Source: a bacterium M00.F.Ca.ET.205.01.1.1 (lineage in GTDB: Bacteria; Pseudomonadota; Alphaproteobacteria; Rhizobiales; Rhizobiaceae). Taken from it: a DNA stretch of 64,000 nt. This document shows, in pieces, positions 53,861 to 63,411 of this stretch. The stretch covers positions 248,001 to 312,000 of the forward strand of contig SRUQ01000001.1 of NCBI GenBank assembly GCA_004791255.1. Reading direction: 5' to 3'. Every line of letters starts with the position of its first letter. Within the stretch, counting starts at the first letter, position 1. The notes under the pieces were generated by a model that saw nothing but the letters and a program-made list of their open reading frames with translations, was not told the origin of the DNA and searched no databases. Position numbers and translations under genes: made by a program.

Positions 53861-56032
53861 TCAGGCTCTTTCCCGCGCCTTCAGCTCCAGCCGCCGCGCG
53901 TGTAGCACCGGCTCGGTGTAGCCATTGGGCTGGCTCGTTCCCTTGAACACCAGGTCGCAGGCGGCCTGGAAGGCGATCGAATTGTCGAAGTCCGGCGCCA
54001 TCGGCTGGTAGAGCGGATCGCCGACATTCTGGCGGTCGACGATGGCCGCCATGCGCTGCAGCGAATCCCTGACCTGAATCTCGGAACACACTTTGTGGCG
54101 CAGCCAGTTGGCGATGTGCTGCGAGGAGATGCGCAGCGTGGCGCGGTCCTCCATCAGGCCGACATCGTTGATATCAGGCACTTTCGAGCAGCCGACGCCC
54201 TGGTCGATCCAGCGCACGACGTAACCCAGAATGCCCTGCGAATTGTTGTCGAGCTCGCGCTGGATCTCGTCCGGCGTCCAGTTCGGCCGCACCGCCACCG
54301 GCACCGACAGGATATCGTCGAGCTTGGCTTTCGGCCGGCTCTTCAGCGCCGCCTGCACGGCGTGCACATCGACCTTGTGGTAGTGCGTGGCGTGCAAGGT
54401 CGCCGCCGTCGGCGACGGCACCCAGGCGGTGTTGGCGCCGGCCTTGGGGTGGGCGATCTTCTGTTCCAGCATCGCCGCCATCAGATCCGGCATCGCCCAC
54501 ATGCCCTTGCCGATCTGGGCGTGGCCGGCAAGCCCGCATTCGAGCCCGGTGTCGACATTCCAGGCCTCGTAGGCAGAAATCCAGGCGGCCTGCTTCATGT
54601 CGCCCTTGCGGATCATCGGGCCGGCTTCCATCGAGGTGTGGATCTCGTCGCCGGTGCGGTCGAGGAAGCCGGTGTTGATGAACACCACGCGCTCCTTCGC
54701 GGCGCGGATCGCTTCCTTGAGGTTGACCGTGGTGCGCCGCTCCTCGTCCATGATGCCCATCTTGATGGTGTTCCTGGCCATGCCGAGCAGCGCCTCGACC
54801 CGGTCGAAGATCTCGACGGCGAAGGCGACCTCGTCAGGCCCATGCATCTTGGGCTTCACCACATACATCGAGCCGGCGCGGGAATTGGCGCGGCGGCCAT
54901 TGGCGCCGACATCGTGCAGCGCGATCAGCGCCGTCATCGCCGCGTCCATGATGCCCTCCGGCACCTCGTTGCCGTCACGGTCCAGGATGGCCGGATTGGT
55001 CATCAGGTGGCCGACATTCCTGACCAGCAACAGCGAGCGGCCGGGTAGCGTCAGCGTGCCACCGGCGGGTGCGGTATAGGCGCGGTCGGCATTGAGCTTG
55101 CGGACAAACGACTTGCCGCCCTTGCTGATCTCTTCGGCGAGGTCGCCCTTCATCAAGCCGAGCCAGTTGCGGTAGACGACGACCTTGTCTTCGGCATCGA
55201 CCGCGGCGACCGAATCCTCGCAATCCTGGATGGTGGTCAACGCCGATTCCAGGATGACATCGGCAATGCCGGCCGGGTCGGTCTTGCCGATCTGGTTGTC
55301 GCGGTCGATGACGATTTCGATGTGCAGGCCGTTCTTCACCAGCAACACCGCCTGCGGATTGTCGGCGTCGCCGCAATAGCCGACGAACTGTTTGGGGTCG
55401 GCCAGCGTGGTCGAGCCGGCGCCGGCGCTCAGCCGCAGCGCGCCATGGGCCAGCGACAGGCCGTTGACGCCGGCCCACTTGCCCGAGGTGAGCGGGGCGG
55501 CCTCATCGAGAAAGGCCTTCGTCCAAGCCACCACCTTGGCGCCGCGCCGGGGATTGAACCCCTTGCCCTTTTCCGCGCCGTCGGTTTCGGCAATCGCGTC
55601 GGTGCCGTAGAGCGCGTCATAGAGCGAGCCCCAGCGGGCATTGGCGGCGTTGAGCGCATAGCGCGCATTCATCACCGGCACGACCAGCTGCGGCCCGGCG
55701 ACGACGGCGATTTCCGGATCGACATTGCTGGTGGACACAGAAAAAGCCGGGCCCTCGGGGACGAGATAGCCGATCTCTTTGAGGAAGGTCTTGTAAGCCT
55801 CCATGTCGATCGGCGCGCCGTTTTCGCGATACCAGGCGTCGAGCTTCTGCTGAAAGGCATCGCGTTTGACGAGCAAAGCGCGGTTCTTCGGCGCCAAATC
55901 GTGGACGATGGCCGAAAACCCGTTCCAGAAACCGGCTGCTTCGATGCCGGTGCCGGGCAGCGCCTCGTTGCCGACGAAGTCATGCAGCTCGCGGGCAATC
56001 CGCAATCCGGCAATCTCGACGCGATCGGTCAT
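53861..56032 (-). CDS. glcB: Malate synthase G
   Basis: Condenses glyoxylate and acetyl-CoA to malate in the glyoxylate bypass. 723 residues, the usual length for the G isoform. Start [20 protein letters not shown] at 56032 with GGAG before it; an upstream ATG at 56074 is less likely. Typical blocks include [39 protein letters not shown] and [20 protein letters not shown]. Glycolate or isocitrate-lyase genes are not next to it. Confidence 0.97.
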   Translation of the reverse strand: MTDRVEIAGLRIARELHDFVGNEALPGTGIEAAGFWNGFSAIVHDLAPKNRALLVKRDAFQQKLDAWYRENGAPIDMEAYKTFLKEIGYLVPEGPAFSVSTSNVDPEIAVVAGPQLVVPVMNARYALNAANARWGSLYDALYGTDAIAETDGAEKGKGFNPRRGAKVVAWTKAFLDEAAPLTSGKWAGVNGLSLAHGALRLSAGAGSTTLADPKQFVGYCGDADNPQAVLLVKNGLHIEIVIDRDNQIGKTDPAGIADVILESALTTIQDCEDSVAAVDAEDKVVVYRNWLGLMKGDLAEEISKGGKSFVRKLNADRAYTAPAGGTLTLPGRSLLLVRNVGHLMTNPAILDRDGNEVPEGIMDAAMTALIALHDVGANGRRANSRAGSMYVVKPKMHGPDEVAFAVEIFDRVEALLGMARNTIKMGIMDEERRTTVNLKEAIRAAKERVVFINTGFLDRTGDEIHTSMEAGPMIRKGDMKQAAWISAYEAWNVDTGLECGLAGHAQIGKGMWAMPDLMAAMLEQKIAHPKAGANTAWVPSPTAATLHATHYHKVDVHAVQAALKSRPKAKLDDILSVPVAVRPNWTPDEIQRELDNNSQGILGYVVRWIDQGVGCSKVPDINDVGLMEDRATLRISSQHIANWLRHKVCSEIQVRDSLQRMAAIVDRQNVGDPLYQPMAPDFDNSIAFQAACDLVFKGTSQPNGYTEPVLHARRLELKARERA

Positions 56033-56127
56033 CAGGCTGTCTCCAGAGGAAAGGCTTGGCTGGGCCTTTGACATGTCAGGGTTGCAGGGTCAATTCAGCT
56101 TAGGTTGAAGGGGTGGTGCGGCAGCGT

Positions 56128-56277
56128 CCTTCTCCCCGTTCTACGGGGAGAAGATGGCGGCAGCCAGATTAGGGGCGGCGCGGCGTTCATAGACTAGCGA
56201 TATTGTGAAATTGCATTGGTTGGCGTCGCCCCTCATCCGCCCTTCGGGCACCTTCTCCCCGTGAAACGGGGAGAAGG
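56128..56277. repeat. Palindromic intergenic repeat pair (CTTCTCCCCG...CGGGGAGAAG)
   Basis: Two inverted units at 56128-56175 and 56229-56277, each with its own hairpin CCTTCTCCCCGT / ACGGGGAGAAGG, together folding back on one another. It lies between glcB and the hydantoinase-like gene and is of the class of mobile rhizobial intergenic elements. Confidence 0.8.
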
Positions 56278-56292
56278 AAAGGGCGCTGCGCC

Positions 56293-58335
56293 TCAAACCG
56301 CGATCCGCGGCCTTCCCGATGCCACCGCCACCACATGCGCCTCGATGAACATGCGCTGGCTTTCGACCGTGGAGACGCTGAATTCCGTGGCCACTTCGAT
56401 CTCGGCGTTGTCGGTGCCGGCGTCCCTGGCACGCTGGGCGGCGATGGCCCGCACATCGGCCTCGGCGGCCGCGATCGCCGCCGCTTCGTCGAGGAAATCG
56501 CGCACGATCTCGCCTGAAGCCAGACGAAACAGGCCTTCCTTGGGCTGGCTGACGCGCGCCTCGGCCGAGACCCGGACCTGGCCGACGACGGCGCCGAGGG
56601 CGTTGGCGACGTCGGTGTCTTCAGGCACCACGCATTCATTGCCGACCAGCGGCGCCAGGCCGGCGTAGTGCAGCGGCGCCGAAGCGCCGAGGCCGATGAC
56701 CGGGCGATCGAGCGCGACACTGAGCCGGGCGATGCCGGGATGCGCATCGACCGCGCGCTGCACCAGCGCATGCGCAACGGTCGCGGCGCCGTCGAGCCCG
56801 TCCTCGGCGAAGGCGGTTTCCAGGATATATTCGGCCGACCAGCGGGTAAGCGTCACCAGCACGCGCTCGGAGAGCGCTTCCGGCGAGGCGGCGATCGACT
56901 GGCCCCGGCCATCGCGCTTGCGCGAAAGCAGCTCGGCGCCAAGCCTGGCGGTGGCGGCGTCCCAGTTCGCCTGCTTGCCCAGCACATGCGCGGCATCGGA
57001 CGGGGTGAAGCCGCAGATATGCACCAGGCCGCGCGACACCAGCCGGTTCAAGGTGGCGTTCTGGGCGTTCGAGGTGAGCAGCCGGTCGAGCGCCAGCGGC
57101 ACCGCGCCGATCGCTTCGTAGAGTTTGGCTTCCGGCGCGGTCAGCCCGGCGGCAAGCCTGTCGGGCACGCCGGTGCGCACCGCGAAGCGGGCGTCCATGC
57201 GGCCGGGATTGGGCGCCCGCAGCTGGCGTTCGAGTTCCGAAGTGACCGAAACACCATGCACCATGCCGGCCAGCGCCAGCGGCACCAGGCGGCGCGGCCC
57301 AAGCAGGAACTGCGGGTTGAGCGCGCCCTCCTCCAGCGCCACTTCGGAATCGCCGCCGAGGCCGAAGGTGCGCATGGCCACCGCCTCGACCATGGTGCGG
57401 AAGCCTCCGACGGTGGCGCCCTCCGGATCGAGCCGCGGCCGGCCCTTGTCGAGCACGGCGACATCAGTCGTGGTGCCGCCGATGTCGGACACCATGGCGT
57501 CGTCCAGCCCGGTCATGTGGCGCGCGCCGACGAGGCTGGCGGCGGGGCCGGACAGAATGGTCTCGATCGGCCGCTGGCGGGCAAAGGCGGCGGAGACCAG
57601 CGCGCCGTCACCGCGCACCACCATTAGCGGCGCGGCGATCCTGCGCGCTTCGAGAAAACCTTCGGTTGCCGCCACCAGCCGGTCGATCATCGAGATCAGC
57701 CGGGCATTGAGCAGTGTGGTGAGCGCCCGGCGCGGGCCGCCGAGCTTGGCCGACAGTTCGTGGCTTGCGGTGACCGGGAGGCCGGTCTTTTCGCGGATCA
57801 GCTCGCGGGCGGCGATCTCGTGCGCCGGGTTGCGGGTTGCGAAATAGGCGCAGACGGCAAAGCCGGAGACCGAAGCGCCGAGCTCCGGCAGCATCGCCTC
57901 CAGCCCGGACAGATCGAGCCTGGCGGCATTGCCATGCACGTCATGGCCGCCCGGGCAAAAAACCACCGGGTCGGTGCCGAGCGCCGTCTTCAGCCCGTCA
58001 CGGGCAAGGTCGCCCTCGGAAAAACCGATCATCACCAGGGCCACGCGGCCGCCCTGGCCCTCGACCAGCGCGTTGGTGGCAAGGGTCGTCGACATCGAGA
58101 CCAGTTTTATGTCAGCCGGATCTGTGCCGGCCTTTTCCAGCACCGCGTCGACCGCGCCGGAAATGCCGACGGCAAGATCATGCCGAGTGGTCAGCGACTT
58201 GGCCTTGGCCAGCACCTTGCCCTTGTTCGGCCCGTGCTGGGGACCCTCGCTCTCGGACCACAGCACGGCGTCGGTGTAGGTGCCGCCGGTGTCGATGCCG
58301 AGGAAGAGTGGTTTTGGCTTGGTCTTGGCGGTCAT
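56293..58335 (-). CDS. Hydantoinase/oxoprolinase family ATPase (HyuA-like)
   Basis: 680 residues. FLGIDTGGTYTDAVL is the N-terminal ATP-binding (sugar-kinase-like) motif, followed by STTLATNALVEGQGGRVALVMIGF, SGPAASLVGARHMTG, VSDIGGTTTDVAVL and GLGGDSEV. This family hydrolyses cyclic amides such as 5-oxoproline or hydantoins in an ATP-dependent way, generally with a HyuB-type partner. No hyuB-type gene adjoins it here, so the activity is uncertain. The neighbouring repeat lies after its stop. Confidence 0.88.
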   Translation of the reverse strand: MTAKTKPKPLFLGIDTGGTYTDAVLWSESEGPQHGPNKGKVLAKAKSLTTRHDLAVGISGAVDAVLEKAGTDPADIKLVSMSTTLATNALVEGQGGRVALVMIGFSEGDLARDGLKTALGTDPVVFCPGGHDVHGNAARLDLSGLEAMLPELGASVSGFAVCAYFATRNPAHEIAARELIREKTGLPVTASHELSAKLGGPRRALTTLLNARLISMIDRLVAATEGFLEARRIAAPLMVVRGDGALVSAAFARQRPIETILSGPAASLVGARHMTGLDDAMVSDIGGTTTDVAVLDKGRPRLDPEGATVGGFRTMVEAVAMRTFGLGGDSEVALEEGALNPQFLLGPRRLVPLALAGMVHGVSVTSELERQLRAPNPGRMDARFAVRTGVPDRLAAGLTAPEAKLYEAIGAVPLALDRLLTSNAQNATLNRLVSRGLVHICGFTPSDAAHVLGKQANWDAATARLGAELLSRKRDGRGQSIAASPEALSERVLVTLTRWSAEYILETAFAEDGLDGAATVAHALVQRAVDAHPGIARLSVALDRPVIGLGASAPLHYAGLAPLVGNECVVPEDTDVANALGAVVGQVRVSAEARVSQPKEGLFRLASGEIVRDFLDEAAAIAAAEADVRAIAAQRARDAGTDNAEIEVATEFSVSTVESQRMFIEAHVVAVASGRPRIAV

Positions 58336-58553
58336 TGGCGGCCCGGGCAGGTAGGGAATTGCTTTCCCGCCCTTAACCTATAGCGGCCGGCCGATAAAGC
58401 GGCGAGCGCTGGGCCAACGCGCGATGACCGTGATGAGGACTTGATCTCCCCCGCAGCGGAAATCACGGCTTTGACCGCAACGTTGGCGACCATCTTTCCC
58501 ACAGACGCAGGAAAGTCTTCTCGCCATGCGGAAGAAATTTCGGCGAGATGTCG

Positions 58554-58856
58554 CTATTTCGCGCTGACGGTCCCCTTCATCGAGCTGTGGATCGCGCAAT
58601 GGAATGGGTGTGCCCCGGCAGCGGATATCTTGACCTTGGCGCTCTTGCCGGTGGCGAGATGGCCAGTGTCGAAGGAGCCGTCAAGCGCGGTGGCGGTGTG
58701 CATCATCGGATCGGCATTGGTGAAGGTGATGGTGTCGCCAACGGCGACCGAGATTTTCGACGGATTGAATTTCATGCCCTTGATCTGGACCGCATGATTG
58801 GCGGCGTAGGCGGGCACGGCAAAGGCAAGCAGGGCAAGAACGAGCATGGTGCGCAT
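58554..58856 (-). CDS. Periplasmic cupredoxin (pseudoazurin/amicyanin-like)
   Basis: 100 residues with a signal peptide (MRTMLVLALLAFAVPAYA|AN). Blue-copper ligands are visible: an upstream His in DPMMHTATA, then Cys, His and Met in FHCAIHSSMKG. It would shuttle electrons in the periplasm. ATG 58856 is preceded by GGAGGATATCC. No redox partner gene is next to it; CDGSH gene upstream runs in the same direction. Confidence 0.9.
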   Translation of the reverse strand: MRTMLVLALLAFAVPAYAANHAVQIKGMKFNPSKISVAVGDTITFTNADPMMHTATALDGSFDTGHLATGKSAKVKISAAGAHPFHCAIHSSMKGTVSAK

Positions 58857-58916
58857 GATGGATATCCTCCTTGAGCGCGAGACCCTCATGCTAGACTAAC
58901 GCTGGCGGGCCTTCTC

Positions 58917-59543
58917 TCATGCCACGAAGCCGATCTTTTTATGCGTCCCATCGCAAAACGGCTTGTTCGCCGAGTGGCCGCAGCGGCAGAGGAAAACCTT
59001 TGTCGTGCGGTCGATGGTGTGGCCGGTGCCGGTGACGATCTCGGCATTGCCTTCGAGCTTCAGCGGGCCGTTGGTGGTCGGCGTCACCTTGAGCGGGCCA
59101 TTGCGCGCCTCAAGCGTCGGCGCCTCCTTCAGCGGCGGCTCGCCGGTGGCGGTGAAGCCGGCCTTGATGTGGCTGTTGTCGCAGAACGGCTTGTTCTGCG
59201 AGGCGCCGCAGCGGCAGAGCGTGGCGCGGAAAAATGTCTCGTCGCCAAGCACGATTTCGGCATGGACCGCCAACGGGCCGTTTTCGCGCACGCGCACCGT
59301 GTTGACCACCGGCGGCTTTTCCTGCGCGCCGCCATCCTTCCTGGCATAGGTGATGGCGCCCGACGGACAGTTCTCGGCCAGTGCGACAATCTTCTCGACG
59401 CTCGCCGCATCGGGGTGGATCCATTCGCCCGGCGCGTTGGGCACGAAGACGTGCGGGTCCCCGAGCACGCAATTGCGCGAATGGATGCAGCGTTTGCCGG
59501 CAAAGCCGACATCGATCTTCTCGCCCTCGACCCTGCCAGCCAT
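58917..59543 (-). CDS. Iron-sulfur protein with Fer4-like domain and two CDGSH domains
   Basis: 208 residues: an N-terminal divergent ferredoxin-like part with four Cys (CIHSRNC...AENCPSGAI), then two CDGSH-like domains (CRCGASQNKPFCDNSH and CRCGHSANKPFCDGTHKK), each binding a 2Fe-2S cluster. Cytoplasmic, probably electron transfer or redox sensing. ATG at 59543 follows CAGGAGCGGAGCA. Confidence 0.93.
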   Translation of the reverse strand: MAGRVEGEKIDVGFAGKRCIHSRNCVLGDPHVFVPNAPGEWIHPDAASVEKIVALAENCPSGAITYARKDGGAQEKPPVVNTVRVRENGPLAVHAEIVLGDETFFRATLCRCGASQNKPFCDNSHIKAGFTATGEPPLKEAPTLEARNGPLKVTPTTNGPLKLEGNAEIVTGTGHTIDRTTKVFLCRCGHSANKPFCDGTHKKIGFVA

Positions 59544-59661
59544 TGCTCCGCTCCTGTTGCCTGGAGCACGCCGCGTCTCGAGGGACAATGCGGCGTGCCC
59601 TGGGTGTTCGTCTCGGTGCAACTAGGACCTTGGCGGGAAGACCGTCAAGCTGACAAACTGG

Positions 59662-60033
59662 TCAGGGAACGAGATTGATCTCTTCGGTCTGGCCGCCGCT
59701 GCAGGTGTAGCAGCAGTCCTCGCACTTCTCCTTGTTGCCGGGGCCGACGCCCCAATAGGTGCCTTCGTCGCCATCGACCCAGGCGCCGTAGCAGATCGAT
59801 TCGCCCTCGTTGCAGGAAATCGGCAGTTGCTTGGTCTCGCCGTCGTCGAGCAGGAAGTCCTGGTTGTTGCCCGGCCAGACATAGTCGCGATCCTGGCTGT
59901 AGAGCTCGATGCGCATGGCGTTGGGATGGCTGTTCTTGATCTGGAAGGTGACGTCGCCGGCATGCGCCGACGGCGCCAGCAGCAGGAGAAGAGAGAGCGC
60001 GGCCAGCGAACGGCGCGCATAGGCGTGAAACAT
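59662..60033 (-). CDS. Small secreted Cys-rich protein, paralogue A
   Basis: 123 residues with a signal peptide (MFHAYARRSLAALSLLLLLAPSAHA|GD). The mature part FQIKNSHPNAMRIELYSQDRDYVWPGNNQDF, then LPISCNEGESICYGAWVDG and CEDCCYTC is repeated in the next gene at about half identity. At least six Cys. Unrecognised family; function unknown. The two genes are 113 bp apart in the same direction. Confidence 0.82.
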   Translation of the reverse strand: MFHAYARRSLAALSLLLLLAPSAHAGDVTFQIKNSHPNAMRIELYSQDRDYVWPGNNQDFLLDDGETKQLPISCNEGESICYGAWVDGDEGTYWGVGPGNKEKCEDCCYTCSGGQTEEINLVP

Positions 60034-60146
60034 GGTAACCCCCTGAAACAGCGGCCCATCCGGCCGCGACGCGACCATCGCACGATGCGCGCGTTCGCTA
60101 AAGGGATCAACGTCGCAATTCCGGACTGATTTTGGGGGGATCGGCG

Positions 60147-60503
60147 CTATTCCACCAGATCGATCGTCTCGGTCGTGTGCTCCACGCAGATGAAGCAGCA
60201 GGTGTCGCAAGGCTGGTCATTGTCCGGGCCGACGCCGGCGGAGATCTGGTCGTTGCCGTCGACCCAGGCGCCATAACAGATGCGCTCGCCTGAATTGCAG
60301 GAGATCGGCACCGATTTCTTCTCGCCGGGCCCGATCAGGAACACCTTGTCGTTGCCCGGCCAGACCGTCTCGCGGTCGTGGCTGAACAGCTCGACCGCGA
60401 CCGATTGCGGGCGCAGGTTCTTGATGAAGAAGGCCATGTCGGCGGCCTGCGCCGAACCGGCACAGACCAGCGCCGCGAACACGGCCATACGAAAGAGCGC
60501 CAC
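60147..60503 (-). CDS. Small secreted Cys-rich protein, paralogue B
   Basis: 118 residues from GTG 60503, which has GGAGG seven bases before it. A signal peptide is present (MALFRMAVFAALVCAGSAQA|AD). FFIKNLRPQSVAVELFSHDRETVWPGNDKVF, SVPISCNSGERICYGAWVDGNDQ and CDTCCFIC match paralogue A in order and spacing. Probably an extracellular or periplasmic pair from a tandem duplication; function unknown. Confidence 0.82.
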   Translation of the reverse strand: MALFRMAVFAALVCAGSAQAADMAFFIKNLRPQSVAVELFSHDRETVWPGNDKVFLIGPGEKKSVPISCNSGERICYGAWVDGNDQISAGVGPDNDQPCDTCCFICVEHTTETIDLVE

Positions 60504-60571
60504 GGTCGGACCTCCCGAATCACCGCCGCAGACTCGCATGGCCGCCCGTGGCTGTCGCTCGCCATCTGGAA

Positions 60572-62059
60572 CTATTTCCCGGAAGGCCCTTCCGCCGCGA
60601 TCGCGCGTCCCAACCGTACGGTTTCGCGCACCAGGAGATCCAGATCGTCGCGGCGGGTGCGATGATTGGTGATCGCCACGCGCAGCCAGTGCTCACCATG
60701 CACCGTGGTGTCGGAGAGGGCGGCGATGCCCTGTTCCTGCAGCCGCAGCATGATTTCGGTGTTGAGCGCCTTCAGCGGATCGCCGGTCAAACCTGGCTGA
60801 TAGCGGAAGCAGACGATGTTGATGGTCGGCAATGCGGCCAGTTCCAGCAGCGGCTCGGCCTCGATCAAGTCTGCGAGATGGACGGTTTGCGCAATGTTCT
60901 GATCGATCAGGCGGCCGAACTTGTCGACGCCATGCTCCTTCAGCGCCATCCACACCTTGAGCGCGCGAAAGCCGCGTGAGGTCTGCAGGCCGTAATCATG
61001 CAGCCATTCGCCCGACGCCAGGCCGCGCGGTGTCGATTCCAGATATTCCGGGGTCACCGCGAAGGTCCGGCGATGCGCGGCGGCATCCCTGACCAGGGCG
61101 CAACCGACCTCGAACGGCGCATGCAGCCATTTGTGCGGATCGAGCGCGATCGAATCGGCCCATTCGATGCCGGCGACGCGATGCTTGTTCTCGGGCGCAA
61201 TGGCGATCAGCGCGCCGATGCAGCCGTCGACATGGAACCAGAGATCCTCCTCATGCGCGAGCTTGGCCAGCGCCTGCAGATCGTCGATCGCGCCGGTGTT
61301 GACCGTGCCGGCATTGCCGATGACGCAGGCCGGCCTGAAACCCGCCGCACGGTCCTGCGCTATCGCCACGCGCAAGGCCGATAGGTCGATGCGCAGCCCG
61401 GCGTCGGTCGGGATGCGGCGCAGCGCCCGGTTGCCGAGGCCAAGCGCCTCCATCGCCTTGCGGTGACAGGAATGGATCTGGTCCGAGCCATAGAAGCGCA
61501 GCGGTTTTTCAATCGCGGCGACGCCGTGCTCGCGCACATCGATGCCGGCCTTGGTGTTGCGGGCCACCGTCAGACCGATGATGTTGGCCATCGAGCCGCC
61601 GCTGACCAGCGTGCCGGAAGCCGAAGCCGGAAAGCCCAGCATCTCCTTGCACCAGTTCACCACCTGGCTGTCCATCAAGCCGGCGGCGTGGTTGCCGCCG
61701 CCGAGGTTGGAGCCCTGGATGGCCGCCAGGAAATCGCCGAGCGCGCCGGTGAAGTTGCTGGACCCCATATACCAGGACCAGAACCGGGGATGGATGTTGC
61801 CCATCGGATAGGACATCACGGTGCGCGAGACCTCGCCATAGACGCTCGCCAGCGGCTCCGGCGAGCGCGGCAGCGGGGCGGCGAAGAAGCCTCTCACATC
61901 CGCCGGCATCTCCCGCCAGACCGGGCGATCGCGCACGTCGCGCAGATAGTCGACGGCATCATCGACAACCCGGTGCGACAGGGCCTGCAGATCGGCCCAG
62001 TCGGCGGGGTCAAGCGTTTCCTCGGCCACTAGGCCGAGCTGTTCGTGCGCGATGTCCAT
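60572..62059 (-). CDS. PLP-dependent amino-acid decarboxylase, group II (AADC-like)
   Basis: 495 residues. The fold-type I decarboxylase signatures FWSWYMGSSNFTGALGDFL, TLVSGGSMANIIGLTVAR, YGSDQIHSCHRKAMEALG, WFHVDGCIGAL and the PLP Lys in ALDPHKWLHAPFEVGCALV are present. It decarboxylates an aromatic or acidic amino acid. It begins 12 bp after the cysteine-synthase-like gene, so they are co-transcribed, which suggests a joint role. Confidence 0.9.
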   Translation of the reverse strand: MDIAHEQLGLVAEETLDPADWADLQALSHRVVDDAVDYLRDVRDRPVWREMPADVRGFFAAPLPRSPEPLASVYGEVSRTVMSYPMGNIHPRFWSWYMGSSNFTGALGDFLAAIQGSNLGGGNHAAGLMDSQVVNWCKEMLGFPASASGTLVSGGSMANIIGLTVARNTKAGIDVREHGVAAIEKPLRFYGSDQIHSCHRKAMEALGLGNRALRRIPTDAGLRIDLSALRVAIAQDRAAGFRPACVIGNAGTVNTGAIDDLQALAKLAHEEDLWFHVDGCIGALIAIAPENKHRVAGIEWADSIALDPHKWLHAPFEVGCALVRDAAAHRRTFAVTPEYLESTPRGLASGEWLHDYGLQTSRGFRALKVWMALKEHGVDKFGRLIDQNIAQTVHLADLIEAEPLLELAALPTINIVCFRYQPGLTGDPLKALNTEIMLRLQEQGIAALSDTTVHGEHWLRVAITNHRTRRDDLDLLVRETVRLGRAIAAEGPSGK

Positions 62060-62071
62060 GATGATCCCCCA

Positions 62072-63163
62072 TCAAGCCGCCGGGAACTGGCAGCCGGGCG
62101 TCGAGCGCGACAGCGCCATCTCGTCGGCGTCCATCTCGGTCTCGATGCCGTCGAACAGCGGCGTCGTCATGTAGCGTTCGCCGGTATCGGGCAGCATGCA
62201 CAGGATCACCGATCCGGCCGGCGCCGTCTCCGCGACCTGACGCGCCACGGCGAAGGTGGCGCCGCCGGAAATGCCGGTGAAGATGCCCTCCTGGCGAGCC
62301 AGCGCCCGCGCCCATTTGATGCCTTCGGGTCCCGCGACCGGCATGACCTCGTCATAGAGGCTGGCGTCGATCGCTTCCTGCAGGACGTTGGGGATGAAAT
62401 CCGGCGTCCAGCCCTGCACGGGGTGCGGCTCGAAGGCCGGATGGGTGGCTGCGGGCGCGCCATCGGCGCCGCGCTGCTGCCCCTTGCCGCTGCCGATCAG
62501 CTGGGCGTTCGCTGGTTCGGACAGCACGATGCGGGTCTCCGGCCGCTCGCGGCGCAGCACGCGCGCCACGCCAACCACCGTGCCGCCGGTGCCATAACCG
62601 GTGACGAAGCAGTCGAGCCGCGAGTCCGCAAAGTCGTTAATGATTTCGCGCGCGGTCGTCGCTTCATGGATGGCGGCATTGGCCGCGGTCTCGAACTGGC
62701 GGGCGAGGAACCAGCCATTGGCCTCGGCCAGCTCGACCGCCTTCTTGTACATGCCAAAGCCCTTTTCGGAGCGCGGCGTCAGCACCACCTTGGCGCCCAG
62801 CACACGCATCAGCTTGCGGCGCTCGACCGAGAAGCTGTCCGCCATGGTGACGACCAGCGGATAGCCCTTCTGCGCGCAGACCATGGCGAGGCCAATGCCG
62901 GTGTTGCCGCTGGTCGCTTCGACGACCGTCTGGCCCGGCCTCAGCGCGCCGCTGCGCTCGCCTTCCTCGATGATGTTAAGCGCCAGCCTGTCCTTCACCG
63001 AAGCGGCCGGGTTGAAGAACTCGGCCTTGACGTAGATCGTCGCATGGGCCGGCCCCAGATTGTTGATGCGGATCACCGGCGTGTCGCCGACGGTGTCGAG
63101 AATGCTGTCGAACAGGCGCCCGCGTCCTGCCGTGGTTCTGATCTTGCGTTGCTGCAGCATCAT
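62072..63163 (-). CDS. Cysteine-synthase-like PLP enzyme
   Basis: 363 residues, fold-type II (CysK/CBS family). FNPAASVKDRLALNII holds the PLP Lys; EATSGNTGIGLAMV is the substrate loop; GYGTGGTVVGVARVLRR binds the PLP phosphate; TGISGGATF follows. The family adds a thiol or other nucleophile to O-acetylserine or a related amino acid. Pairing with a decarboxylase points to something other than simple cysteine synthesis. Divergent from the BTAD gene. Confidence 0.88.
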   Translation of the reverse strand: MMLQQRKIRTTAGRGRLFDSILDTVGDTPVIRINNLGPAHATIYVKAEFFNPAASVKDRLALNIIEEGERSGALRPGQTVVEATSGNTGIGLAMVCAQKGYPLVVTMADSFSVERRKLMRVLGAKVVLTPRSEKGFGMYKKAVELAEANGWFLARQFETAANAAIHEATTAREIINDFADSRLDCFVTGYGTGGTVVGVARVLRRERPETRIVLSEPANAQLIGSGKGQQRGADGAPAATHPAFEPHPVQGWTPDFIPNVLQEAIDASLYDEVMPVAGPEGIKWARALARQEGIFTGISGGATFAVARQVAETAPAGSVILCMLPDTGERYMTTPLFDGIETEMDADEMALSRSTPGCQFPAA

Positions 63164-63411
63164 TGATCTCCTCGGATGTCGTCCTGGTTGTCATCACAGG
63201 CCGGTTACAAACCGGCGGGTTGGGCGGCGAGGTTTCGAGACCTTGCCGCGGTATGACGTGCCGCTGATACGGCAGAGGCCGCATCCGGCGCGAAAGTTCG
63301 CCAGCCGATGCGCCGTGTCGGATCCGGTGATAAAGTATGGACCGACAGGCCAGCGTGGGAGCAGGCGTGGAAACCGACGTGGAATCCGTACGGGCAAGGT
63401 TGGACGGCGAG

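Noticed and set aside
53749..53946. Short open frame before the glcB end
   Set aside because: No ribosome-binding site and overlaps the glcB 3' end; its sequence shows no family features.
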